Assembly: GCA_020846995.1 (NCBI GenBank)
Contig: JADLCV010000226.1
Location: 1-32,286 of the forward strand
Direction of reading: 5' to 3'
Length of the DNA stretch: 32,286 nt
Source of the DNA: Paracoccaceae bacterium
GTDB lineage: Bacteria > Pseudomonadota > Alphaproteobacteria > Rhodobacterales > Rhodobacteraceae
Position 1 is the first letter of the stretch, and each line of letters starts with the position of its first letter. The translations under genes were made by a program, and so were the position numbers. The notes beneath the pieces are model-generated. The model worked only from the letters and a program-made list of their open reading frames with translations, made no database searches and was not told the DNA's origin. This document shows positions 16,488 through 23,651 of the stretch, in pieces.

Positions 16488-16502
16488 GGCCCCCGGGGGG
16501 CC
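16488..16502 (+). terminator. possible GC hairpin terminator after DUF1501
   Basis: GGCCCCC and GGGGGCC form a near-perfect inverted repeat starting two bases after the stop. No T-run. It sits in the 102-base convergent gap before the helicase stop. Confidence 0.35.
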
Positions 16503-16588
16503 GGCCGGGCCGCGGCCTCACGCAGGCGCGGGGTCGAGGAAAGGACCGTCGCCTTCGCGTGGCACGGCCCCGGGCAGGGCCGCCGGCC

Positions 16589-18109
16589 TCACTCGGGCGC
16601 GAGTTCGAGGGCCGCCGCCGGGGCGGTGAGGTCGGCCGTGTCGAGCGGCCGGGTCGGCCGCGCCAGTGCCGCCCGCGTCACCCAGTGCAGCCGGTGCTGG
16701 GCGCGCGTGATCGCGACATAGGCGAGGCGCTTCCAGAGCGGCATCCCCGCCTCCTCGCGGCCCGAGGCGGCGGCAGCGAAGAGGTCGGGGGCAAAGACCT
16801 GCACCTCCTCCCACTGCGAGCCCTGGGCCTTGTGGATCGTCACCGCCGCCCCGTGCAGGAAGGCCGCGCCCATGCGCGCGGCGTAGGGGATGAAGGGCTC
16901 CTCGCTCTCTGCCTGCTCGATCTTGATGATCGAGGCGGCGGCGACCTGGGGCTGCTCAGCCCCCGGCACGAAGAGGCGCGAGAAGCCCGGCGCCCGCCCG
17001 GGCCCGAGGTAGATCGCCTGCGCCCCCTTGATGAGCCCGCGGGCCTCGAGGTCGATGCGCTTGCGGCGATGGCGAAGGGGCAGCTCGATGCCGTCGCAGA
17101 TGAGCGGCTCGCCGGGGACGAGCGCGTCGGCGGGGCAGCCCTGGGCGGCGCGGAAGGCCTGGATCAGCCGCACCCGCGTGAGGTTGCGCCAGACGAGGGC
17201 CGGCGAGCGCGCCATGAGGTCGGCCGAGACGCGGCGGGCGATGACGACGCGCCCGTCGCCCGCGGCCGCGGCGGCGACGCGGTCCTCGAAATCCTCGAAG
17301 GTCAGCGCGGGGTCGGCGAGGGCGTGGGCGAGGTCGAGGATCGGGTTGCCCTCGGCCTGGCGGTGGATGCGGGCAAGGGTGAGCCGGCGCCCCTCCGGGA
17401 TCGCGTCGAAGACCATCGTTCCCGACTGGCCGACGGGGGCCAGCTGGGCGGGGTCGCCGAAGAGGACGAGGCTCGGGAAAATCGCCTCGAGATCGGCCAT
17501 GGCGCGGTCGTCGAGCATCGAGGCCTCGTCGACGAAACCGATGTCGAGCGGCTCCTCGCGCCGTTTCCAGCCCTTGATGAAGTCCGACCCGCGCAGGCCG
17601 GCCGCCGCCAGCGCCCCCGGGATCGAGGGGATCTGGTCGTAGAAGGCGCGGGCGCGGTCGAGGGCGGCCTCGGTCAGCCCCTCGACCGCCGGCCGCCTGC
17701 CCTGGCCCGCCAGCCACTCGGCGATGCGCTCGTACTGGGGATCGTAGATCGGGGTGTAGAGGATGCGGTGGATGGTCGTCGCCGGCACCCCGTGGAGGCG
17801 CAGGACCGAGGCCGCCTTGTTGGTGGGGGCGAGGATCGCGAGCGTCCGGCGGTCGCGCCGCCGCCGGCCCTCCCACTCGGCGGCGACCGTCTCGACCCCG
17901 AGGGCGACGAGGTCGCGGGCCAGCCTCGCGAGGAGCATGGTCTTGCCCGACCCCGCCTTGCCCATCACCGCGAGGACGCCCGCGCCCTTGCCCGCCGGCG
18001 CGGCGAGAGCGCCCGCGGCCAGATCGACCCCGGCCGCCGCCAGCGCCGCGCCGATGCGGCCGTAGGCATCGGCCTGTTCGGCCGAGAGGGGGAGCGCGGG
18101 CAGGGCCAT
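16589..18109 (-). CDS. RecD-like ATP-dependent DNA helicase (superfamily 1B)
   Basis: 506 residues. Helicase motifs in order: Walker A MGKAGSGKT (49-57), APTNKAA (94-100), Walker B FVDEASML (192-199), LFGDPAQLAPVG (217-227), RIHRQ, VTIHKAQGSQW near residue 420 and YVAITRAQHRL near residue 465. This is the RecD/Pif1-like UvrD_C_2 layout without the long N-terminal region of RecD2 and without RecB/RecC genes nearby, so it is probably a stand-alone 5'-3' helicase acting in repair or recombination. Start ATG 18109 lies 48 bases after the luxI stop on the same strand, so read-through from luxI is possible. Proteins like this are common in Rhodobacterales. Confidence 0.9.
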   Translation of the reverse strand: MALPALPLSAEQADAYGRIGAALAAAGVDLAAGALAAPAGKGAGVLAVMGKAGSGKTMLLARLARDLVALGVETVAAEWEGRRRRDRRTLAILAPTNKAASVLRLHGVPATTIHRILYTPIYDPQYERIAEWLAGQGRRPAVEGLTEAALDRARAFYDQIPSIPGALAAAGLRGSDFIKGWKRREEPLDIGFVDEASMLDDRAMADLEAIFPSLVLFGDPAQLAPVGQSGTMVFDAIPEGRRLTLARIHRQAEGNPILDLAHALADPALTFEDFEDRVAAAAAGDGRVVIARRVSADLMARSPALVWRNLTRVRLIQAFRAAQGCPADALVPGEPLICDGIELPLRHRRKRIDLEARGLIKGAQAIYLGPGRAPGFSRLFVPGAEQPQVAAASIIKIEQAESEEPFIPYAARMGAAFLHGAAVTIHKAQGSQWEEVQVFAPDLFAAAASGREEAGMPLWKRLAYVAITRAQHRLHWVTRAALARPTRPLDTADLTAPAAALELAPE

Positions 18110-18157
18110 CGCCCCCGAGCCTAGCGCGGCGACCAGCCCGCGGCCAAGGGGGGCGCC

Positions 18158-18796
18158 TCAGGCCGCGGCGGCGGCAGGCCCGAGGGCCGCCCGCGCCGCT
18201 GCCCATGCCGCCGCGGCCGCGGCCGCCGCCGCTGCGGCGGGGCCGGCGCGGCGGGCGAGGCTGTCGCGGGCCGCCGGCGCGAAGGCCCAGCGGCCGAGGC
18301 GGATCGCGCCGGTCCCGCATCCGGCCTGGCCGAGGATCTCGGGCACCCAGCCGAGGCGGCCATAGAGGCGCTCCATCGGGGCATCGAAGACCGCCAGCGC
18401 ATGGGCAAGCCCGAGGGCGAGCCCGATCTCGGCCGCCCCGAGGAGGAGACGGGCCGAGGTCCGCGCGTCGGCCCCCGGGGCGAGGCAGAAGCGCGTGCAT
18501 TCCCAGACCCGCGGGCCGGCGATGGTCGCCCCCGGCAGATAGCCGAAATGGTCCGAAAGCATCGTCGGGCCGGTCGTGGGCATCAGGCGCAGCGAGCCCG
18601 CGTGGCCGCCCGCGGCGTCGGTCGCGATCACGTAGAGGGGATCCCGGGCGTCGTAGCCGTCGCGCTCGCCGCCGTCGGCCCCGACCATGACCGGCCAGCC
18701 CAGCCGGTCGCGGAACTGGACCGCGCGGTCGCGGAACATAGCCCGGGCAAGGCCGGGATGGCGCGGAAGCTCGCGAGCGGGAATGAAGCGGATCAT
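18158..18796 (-). CDS. luxI: acyl-homoserine-lactone synthase (LuxI family)
   Basis: 212 residues. Makes an acyl-homoserine lactone signal from S-adenosylmethionine and an acyl carrier or CoA thioester. All family-invariant residues are present at near-canonical positions: Arg24, Phe28, Trp34, Glu44, Asp46, Asp49, Arg70, Glu99, Arg102, within MFRDRAVQF, ERDGYD, GSLRLMPTTGP and WECTRFC. The start MIRFIPAREL is chosen because AGGAGGG lies ten bases upstream and the domain begins there; an ATG at 18844 would add 16 residues. The C-terminus is odd: the last 30 or so residues are almost all alanine. Lies downstream of luxR on the same strand with a 233-base gap that has its own dyad. Confidence 0.94.
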   Translation of the reverse strand: MIRFIPARELPRHPGLARAMFRDRAVQFRDRLGWPVMVGADGGERDGYDARDPLYVIATDAAGGHAGSLRLMPTTGPTMLSDHFGYLPGATIAGPRVWECTRFCLAPGADARTSARLLLGAAEIGLALGLAHALAVFDAPMERLYGRLGWVPEILGQAGCGTGAIRLGRWAFAPAARDSLARRAGPAAAAAAAAAAAWAAARAALGPAAAAA

Positions 18797-18810
18797 GCCT
18801 GGCGAACCCT

Positions 18811-18829
18811 CCTGCCGGGACCGGGCAGG
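18811..18829 (-). promoter_or_regulatory. 19-base dyad overlapping the luxI ribosome-binding site
   Basis: On the minus strand CCTGCCCGGTCCCGGCAGG is symmetric apart from one central pair. Its right end overlaps the AGGAGGG of luxI. It has the CT...AG ends of lux boxes, though with 13 rather than 12 bases between. It could be a LuxR operator in a repressing position or an mRNA hairpin that hides the ribosome-binding site. A TTGACC (18845-18850) upstream may be a -35 box. Confidence 0.45.
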
Positions 18830-19029
18830 GGGTAGCGCGGGCATGGTCAAGACGGCCCACCGGGGCGCGCGCCGCCGCAGGGTCTTCTTCACGCCTCCGG
18901 CCGGCCGCCCGCGGCCCCGCTCCGGCCTTGCGGGACCGGGCGGGAGGGGGGTGCGCGGCGGCCCTGCCAGCGGGTTGTTCGCCCTCATCGGATGCCGGGT
19001 GCCGGGCGCCTGCGGGCGCGCGGGGGGGG
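18830..19029. other. rest of the luxR-luxI intergenic region
   Basis: GC-rich spacer containing a possible -35 TTGACC (minus strand, 18845-18850) and an open upstream extension of luxI without family content. No second lux-box-like dyad and no terminator after luxR are visible. Confidence 0.35.
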
Positions 19030-19743
19030 TCAGACGACGAGAAGGCCGCGGGTGAGGGCGGTGGCGACGGCCTGGATGGTGTTCGCGGCCCCGAGCTTCA
19101 GCCGCGCGCTCTCGACATAGGCGCGCAGCGTGTGCTCGGAGATGGCGAGGCTATCGGCGGCGCGGGCCCGCGAATAGCCCATGGCGAGGAGCGTCAGCGC
19201 GTCGGTCTCGCGCGGGGAGAGCGCGGCCTGCCGCAGCGCGTCGGTGCCGCGGGCGATCTCGAGCGCCTTCTGGTTGATGTAGTGGGCGATGAGGATGAGG
19301 TCGCCCTGGTTGCGGCCGGCAAGGCGCAGCCAGTCGCCGTCGCGGGCGCGGTGGCTGATCGTGAAGAGCGCGAACTGCCCGCCGGGGCCGCGGATCGGGA
19401 CCGAGAGCCCCTGGTTGCCGACGCCGTGCTCGATCGCCTCGCCGAGGAAGGCCCGGACCGGCCGCGGCGTCCAGTCGAGCGCCTTCCAGTCGACCGGCGT
19501 GAAGCGGCGGTAGCAGCCCTGGACCACGGGATCGAGGCGGGCGTAGTCGCGGGCGATGTAGCGGTCGACCCAGGCCGGCGGATAGGTCAGGACGGCATAC
19601 TGCCCGCCCTCGGCATTGACGGCGTGGTAGACGACATGCTCGACTTCGTAGGCGCTGCGGAGGTCGAGGATCAGGCGCTGGAGCGCCTCAAGGCTCGCCA
19701 CCGCCTGCAACCGCTCGATGAAACCCCAGAGTGGCTGCCGCAT
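19030..19743 (-). CDS. luxR: LuxR family autoinducer-binding transcriptional regulator
   Basis: 237 residues in two domains. The N-terminal autoinducer-binding domain keeps Trp58, Tyr62, Asp71, Pro72, Trp86 and Gly112, the residues that hold acyl-homoserine lactones. The C-terminal helix-turn-helix (about 174-237) keeps Glu179, Leu183 and Gly189 in LSPRETDALTLLAMGYS and ends HTLRAYVESARLKLGA. Start MRQPLWGFIERLQ (19743) is chosen by family resemblance; 19800 would add 19 low-complexity residues. It overlaps the 3' end of the small gene at 19688 by 56 bases in another frame, so it may be translationally coupled. With luxI it forms a complete quorum-sensing pair. Confidence 0.94.
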   Translation of the reverse strand: MRQPLWGFIERLQAVASLEALQRLILDLRSAYEVEHVVYHAVNAEGGQYAVLTYPPAWVDRYIARDYARLDPVVQGCYRRFTPVDWKALDWTPRPVRAFLGEAIEHGVGNQGLSVPIRGPGGQFALFTISHRARDGDWLRLAGRNQGDLILIAHYINQKALEIARGTDALRQAALSPRETDALTLLAMGYSRARAADSLAISEHTLRAYVESARLKLGAANTIQAVATALTRGLLVV

Positions 19744-19903
19744 CCCCCGCCGCCCGCCCGGGCGCCCCGTGGCGCGCCGCGGCCAGCTCGCCCGCGGCAA
19801 TCAGCTTGCTGTCCTCGAGCTGCTCGGCCAAGGCCGCCATGCCGTTCTGCTGCGCGAAGGCCGCAAGGTCGGTCAGGACGTCGATGATCCAGTCGTGCTG
19901 CAT
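19688..19903 (-). CDS. small conserved protein upstream of luxR (MQHDW type)
   Basis: 71 residues beginning MQHDWIIDVLTDLAAFAQQNGM, then ALAEQLEDSKLIAAGEL. The first 40 or so residues form two amphipathic helices and look like a family I recall, from memory only, preceding luxR genes in Rhodobacterales; the tail after residue 45 is low-complexity. The gene overlaps luxR by 56 bases. An AT-richer patch upstream (19923-19951) is a plausible promoter region for the whole small gene-luxR unit. Function unknown; size and position suggest a modulator of LuxR or a coupling reading frame. Confidence 0.75.
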   Translation of the reverse strand: MQHDWIIDVLTDLAAFAQQNGMAALAEQLEDSKLIAAGELAAARHGAPGRAAGDAAATLGFHRAVAGGGEP

Positions 19904-19922
19904 GGAAGTCTCGCGCGGCGCG

Positions 19923-19951
19923 GTTAAGAGATCGTTAATACAACCTTAGCA
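19923..19951 (-). promoter_or_regulatory. A+T-rich patch, candidate promoter region of the luxR unit
   Basis: Minus strand contains TTGTATTAACGATCTCTTAAC, one of the few A+T-rich stretches in the window, 20-50 bases before the small gene start. TTAAC occurs twice. I cannot assign -35 and -10 boxes with correct spacing, so this is only a region. Confidence 0.35.
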
Positions 19952-19985
19952 TGTGCAGGGCGGGGGCAAAATCCGCCGCTTCCGT

Positions 19986-20023
19986 CTCCCCCGAAAGGGG
20001 GAGGGGAGGGTTCGCGAAACCCT
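19986..20023 (-). terminator. tandem hairpins downstream of ccr
   Basis: Two perfect inverted repeats in a row: CTCCCCC-GAAA-GGGGGAG (19986-20003, plus-strand reading) and AGGGTT-CGCGA-AACCCT (20007-20023). They lie 60-100 bases after the ccr stop on the minus strand. No long T-run, but the double structure makes a transcription end for ccr likely. Confidence 0.5.
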
Positions 20024-20084
20024 TGGCGGCGCTGGGCCGGCGCACCCGGCGCGGCGGCACCGCGGGGGCGAATCGGGCGGCCGC

Positions 20085-21374
20085 TCAGCGGCGGCCGGCC
20101 TCGAGCGCGTCCTCGAAGGTGCGCAGGCCGGGGCGCGGCGCCTGCACCAGCACCGCCATGTTGCCCGGCTTGTGCTCGTTCATCCACATCTTCATGTGCG
20201 CGGCCGGGATCTCGGCCCAGGGCAGGACCTCCGACAGGCAGGGGTCGAGGCGGCGCCCGACCATCAGCCGGTTGGCCGCCGCGGCCTGCTTCAGATGGGC
20301 GAAATGGCTGCCCTGCAGGCGCTTCTGGTGCATCCACATGTAGCGGACGTCGAAGGTGCAGTTGAAGCCCGAGGTGCCGGCGCAGATGACGACCATGCCG
20401 CCCTTCTTGCAGACGAGGGCCGAGACCGCGAAGGTCGCCTCGCCGGGATGCTCGAAGACGATGTCGGGGTTCACCCCCTTGCCGAGGATGTCCCAGACGG
20501 CCTTGCCGAAGCGGCGCGCCTCCTTCAGCCAGTCGCCGTATTCGGGGCTTCCGACCCGCGGCATCGGCCCCCAGCAGCGGTAGTCCTTGCGGTTGATCGC
20601 CCCCTTGGCGCCGAGGCCCATGACGAAGGCGCGCTTGTCCTCGTCCGAGATGACGCCGATGGCGTTGGCGCCGGCGGTGTTGCAGAGCTGCACGGCGTAC
20701 GAGCCGAGCCCCCCGGAGGCACCCCAGACGAGGACGTTCTGGCCGGGCTTGAGGTCGTGGGGGTGGTGGCCGAAGAGCATCCGGAAGGCGGTGGCGAGCG
20801 TCAGCGTGTAGCAGGCGCTTTCCTCCCAGGTCAGGTGGCGGGGCCGCGGCATGAGCTGGCGGGCCTGGACGCGGGCGAACTGGGCAAAGCTGCCGTCGGG
20901 GGTCTCGTAGCCCCAGATGCGCTGGCTGGGCGAGAACATGGGATCGCCGCCGTTGCATTCCTCGTCGTCGCCGTCGTCCTGGTTGCAGTGGATGACGACC
21001 TCCTCGCCGACCTTCCAGCGCCGGACCCGCCGGCCGACCTTCCAGACGACGCCGGCGGCGTCCGAGCCGGCGACGTGGAGGGCGGCCTTGTGGCCGTCGA
21101 AGGGGCTGACGGGCTGGCCGAGACAGGCCCAGACGCCGTTGTAGTTGACCCCCGCCGCCATGACGAGGACGAGCGCCTCGTCGTCGCCCACCTCCCAGGT
21201 GTCGACGACCTCGACCTGCATGGCGCTGGCCGGGGGGCCGTGGCGGTCGCGCCGGATCGCCCAGGCATACATCTTCGCCGGCACATGGCCGAGCGGCGGC
21301 ATCTCGCCCAGCTCGTAAAGGTCCTTCTGCGGCGCGTCGTAGGGCGCGATCGCGCTGTGGGTGTCGAGGGCCAT
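20085..21374 (-). CDS. ccr: crotonyl-CoA carboxylase/reductase
   Basis: 429 residues. Reductively carboxylates crotonyl-CoA with NADPH and CO2 to (2S)-ethylmalonyl-CoA, the signature step of the ethylmalonyl-CoA pathway for growth on acetate or C1 compounds. It is a medium-chain dehydrogenase/reductase: AAGVNYNGVWACLGQPVSPF, HVAGSDAAGVVWKVG, the family-specific insert HCNQDDGDDEECNGGDPMFS (130-149), and the NADPH motif WGASGGLGSYAVQL (218-230). The later FEHPGEATFAVS and GSHFAHLKQA segments are also typical. ATG 21374 is preceded by GGAGG. Divergent from ecm, which acts two steps later. Identification is firm. Confidence 0.97.
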   Translation of the reverse strand: MALDTHSAIAPYDAPQKDLYELGEMPPLGHVPAKMYAWAIRRDRHGPPASAMQVEVVDTWEVGDDEALVLVMAAGVNYNGVWACLGQPVSPFDGHKAALHVAGSDAAGVVWKVGRRVRRWKVGEEVVIHCNQDDGDDEECNGGDPMFSPSQRIWGYETPDGSFAQFARVQARQLMPRPRHLTWEESACYTLTLATAFRMLFGHHPHDLKPGQNVLVWGASGGLGSYAVQLCNTAGANAIGVISDEDKRAFVMGLGAKGAINRKDYRCWGPMPRVGSPEYGDWLKEARRFGKAVWDILGKGVNPDIVFEHPGEATFAVSALVCKKGGMVVICAGTSGFNCTFDVRYMWMHQKRLQGSHFAHLKQAAAANRLMVGRRLDPCLSEVLPWAEIPAAHMKMWMNEHKPGNMAVLVQAPRPGLRTFEDALEAGRR

Positions 21375-21680
21375 GCCTGCCTCCGCGCCGGATGCTGATG
21401 CTGCGGCGCAGAACTGCGCCGTCCGCGGCAGGGGTATCGAGCGCCGCGCAAGATTGCAATAGCGGATCGTCCCGGCGTGAAACTTTATGTCGCGCGCTTG
21501 GCCGCACGCCCGGGGCGGCGGGGTGGCCCGGCGCCGGGAACGCGGTCGCGGCCGGGGTGCGCGCCGCGCCGCGGTTGCGGCCGCGACGGCCGTTGCCGCG
21601 CCGCGGCGAATTGACGGCTCAGGACATTGCCGCTATCCCGCATGGGTGCGCAAGAATCTTGCGCGGCGACGGAGGCCGAG
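21375..21680. promoter_or_regulatory. divergent ccr/ecm promoter region with two palindromes
   Basis: 306 bases. Near ccr, CGGCGCAG-AA-CTGCGCCG (21404-21421) is a perfect 18-base inverted repeat, ending 30 bases before its start. Near ecm, GCGCAAGA-A-TCTTGCGC (21648-21664) is a perfect 17-base palindrome. GCGCAAGA recurs at 21446-21453, followed by TTGCAAT, so the same half-site is present at both ends. These are candidate operators for a shared regulator; the middle (21490-21600) is low-complexity GC without clear signals. Confidence 0.55.
21611..21639 (+). promoter_or_regulatory. candidate sigma-70-like promoter of ecm
   Basis: TTGACG (21611-21616, five of six to consensus), 17 bases, TATCCC (21634-21639). 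The predicted start near 21646 falls just before the palindrome at 21648, which would then lie at the start of the transcript. Confidence 0.5.
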
Positions 21681-23639
21681 ATGACCGAACGCGACCCGCC
21701 CTGGCTCTTTCGCACCTACGCCGGCCATTCCACCGCCAGGGCCTCGAACGAGCTTTTCCGCGGCAACCTCGCCAAGGGGCAGACCGGGCTTTCGGTGGCC
21801 TTCGACCTGCCGACCCAGACCGGCTACGACAGCGACCATCCGCTCGCCCGCGGCGAGGTCGGCAAGGTCGGCGTGCCGGTCGCCCATCTCGGCGACATGC
21901 GGGCGCTTTTCGCCGGCATCCCGCTCGCCGGCATGAACACCTCGATGACGATCAACGCCACCGCGCCCTGGCTTCTCGCCCTCTATGTCGCGCTGGCCGA
22001 GGAGCAGGGGGCGAACCCCGCCGCCCTCGAGGGCACGGTCCAGAACGACATCATCAAGGAATACCTCAGCCGCGGCACCTACATCTGCCCGCCGCGCCCG
22101 AGCCTGCGGATGATCGCCGACGTCGCCCTCTGGTGCGCGGGCGCGCTGCCGAAATGGAACCCGATGAACGTCTGTTCCTATCACCTGCAGGAGGCCGGCG
22201 CGACGGCCGAGCAGGAGGTCGCCTTCGCCCTCGCGACCGCGGTTGCCGTCCTCGACGACCTCCGCGCCCGGGTAGCACCCGCGGCCTTCCCGGCCATGGC
22301 CGGGCGGATCAGCTTCTTTGTCAACGCCGGCATCCGCTTCGTGGCCGAGATGTGCAAGATGCGGGCCTTCGGCGAGCTCTGGGACGAGATCCTGCGTGAT
22401 CGCTACGCCGTCGCCGACGCCCGCCACCGCCGCTTCCGCTACGGGGTCCAGGTCAACTCGCTCGGCCTGACCGAGCAGCAGCCGGAGAACAACGTCTGCC
22501 GCATCCTGATCGAGATGCTGGCCGTGACCCTGTCGCGCAACGCCCGGGCGCGGGCCGTCCAGTTGCCGGCGTGGAACGAGGCCCTCGGCCTGCCGCGGCC
22601 CTGGGACCAGCAGTGGGCGCTCCGCACCCAGCAGATCCTCGCCTTCGAGACCGACCTTCTCGAGCACGCCGACCTCTTCGACGGCAACCCGGTGGTGGCG
22701 GCGAAGGTCTCGGAACTGAAGGCGGCGGTCATCGAGGAACTTGCCCGCATCGACGCCATGGGCGGGGCGGTCGAGGCCATCGCCTACATGAAGGGGCGGC
22801 TGGTCGAGGCCAATGCCCGCCGCATCGCCCGCATCGAGCAGGGCGAGACAGTGGTCGTCGGCGTCAACCGCTTCACCGCCTCGGAGCCCTCGCCGCTCGC
22901 CACCGGGCCGGGAACCGTCATCGTCGTCGACGCCGAGGCCGAGCGCGACCAGATCGCCCGGCTGGAGGCCTGGCGGGCGGCGCGCGACGGGGCCCGCGTC
23001 GAGCGGGCGCTGGCCGACGTGCGGGCGGCGGCGGCGGGGGGGGCGAACATCATGCCGGCCTCGATCGCCGCCGCCCGGGCCGGGGTGACGACGGGCGAGT
23101 GGGGCGCGGCGGTGCGGGGTGTCTTCGGCGAATACCGGGCGCCCACGGGGGTCTCGCCCGCACCCTCGAACCGCACCGAGGGGCTCGAGGCGGTGCGGGC
23201 CGCGGTCGATGCCGCGACCCGCCGGCTCGGGCGGCGGCCGAAGCTCCTCGTCGGCAAGCCCGGGCTCGACGGCCATTCGAACGGCGCCGAACAGATCGCG
23301 GCGCGGGCCCGCGACTGCGGCTTCGAGATCGTCTATGACGGCATCCGCATGACCCCGGCCGAGATCGCGGCCCGGGCGGCGACCTCGGGGGCCCATGTCC
23401 TCGGCCTCTCGATCCTCTCGGGCAGCCATCTCGCGCTCGTCGCCGAGATCATGGAGCGCCTGCGCGAGGCCGGGGTCGCGGTCGCGGTCGTCGTCGGCGG
23501 CATCATCCCCGAGGCCGATGCCCGGGCACTGAAGGCGCTCGGGGTGGCGGCCGTCTACACGCCGCGGGACTTCGAGTTGAACCGCATCATGCTCGACATC
23601 GTCGCCCTGGCCGGGCCGGTGCCGGTGGCGGCCGCCTGA
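21681..23639 (+). CDS. ecm: ethylmalonyl-CoA mutase (methylmalonyl-CoA mutase family)
   Basis: 652 residues. Coenzyme B12-dependent rearrangement of (2R)-ethylmalonyl-CoA to methylsuccinyl-CoA. The N-terminal TIM-barrel domain shows LFRTYAGHSTARASNELFR, GLSVAFDLPTQTGYDSDHP, GMNTSMTINATAPWL and CPPRPSLRMIADV. The C-terminal B12-binding domain has DGHSNG (about 529-534, the DxHxxG cobalt-ligand motif) and VVVGGIIPEAD. It is a single chain near 650 residues like Ecm/MeaA, shorter than methylmalonyl-CoA mutase large subunits; the ccr neighbour decides between the two. ATG 21681 is set by GGAGG at 21671-21675; an ATG at 21627 would include the palindrome. Confidence 0.95.
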   Translation: MTERDPPWLFRTYAGHSTARASNELFRGNLAKGQTGLSVAFDLPTQTGYDSDHPLARGEVGKVGVPVAHLGDMRALFAGIPLAGMNTSMTINATAPWLLALYVALAEEQGANPAALEGTVQNDIIKEYLSRGTYICPPRPSLRMIADVALWCAGALPKWNPMNVCSYHLQEAGATAEQEVAFALATAVAVLDDLRARVAPAAFPAMAGRISFFVNAGIRFVAEMCKMRAFGELWDEILRDRYAVADARHRRFRYGVQVNSLGLTEQQPENNVCRILIEMLAVTLSRNARARAVQLPAWNEALGLPRPWDQQWALRTQQILAFETDLLEHADLFDGNPVVAAKVSELKAAVIEELARIDAMGGAVEAIAYMKGRLVEANARRIARIEQGETVVVGVNRFTASEPSPLATGPGTVIVVDAEAERDQIARLEAWRAARDGARVERALADVRAAAAGGANIMPASIAAARAGVTTGEWGAAVRGVFGEYRAPTGVSPAPSNRTEGLEAVRAAVDAATRRLGRRPKLLVGKPGLDGHSNGAEQIAARARDCGFEIVYDGIRMTPAEIAARAATSGAHVLGLSILSGSHLALVAEIMERLREAGVAVAVVVGGIIPEADARALKALGVAAVYTPRDFELNRIMLDIVALAGPVPVAAA

Positions 23640-23651
23640 GGCCCGGCGCGG

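Noticed and set aside
18797-18988. Upstream starts for luxI (ATG at 18844, or the longer frame from 18988)
   Set aside because: The conserved fold starts at MIRFIP with AGGAGGG just upstream; extensions are Arg/Pro-rich without family match.
20085-21374. ccr as a general zinc alcohol dehydrogenase
   Set aside because: The family-specific acidic insert and the ecm neighbour identify crotonyl-CoA carboxylase/reductase.
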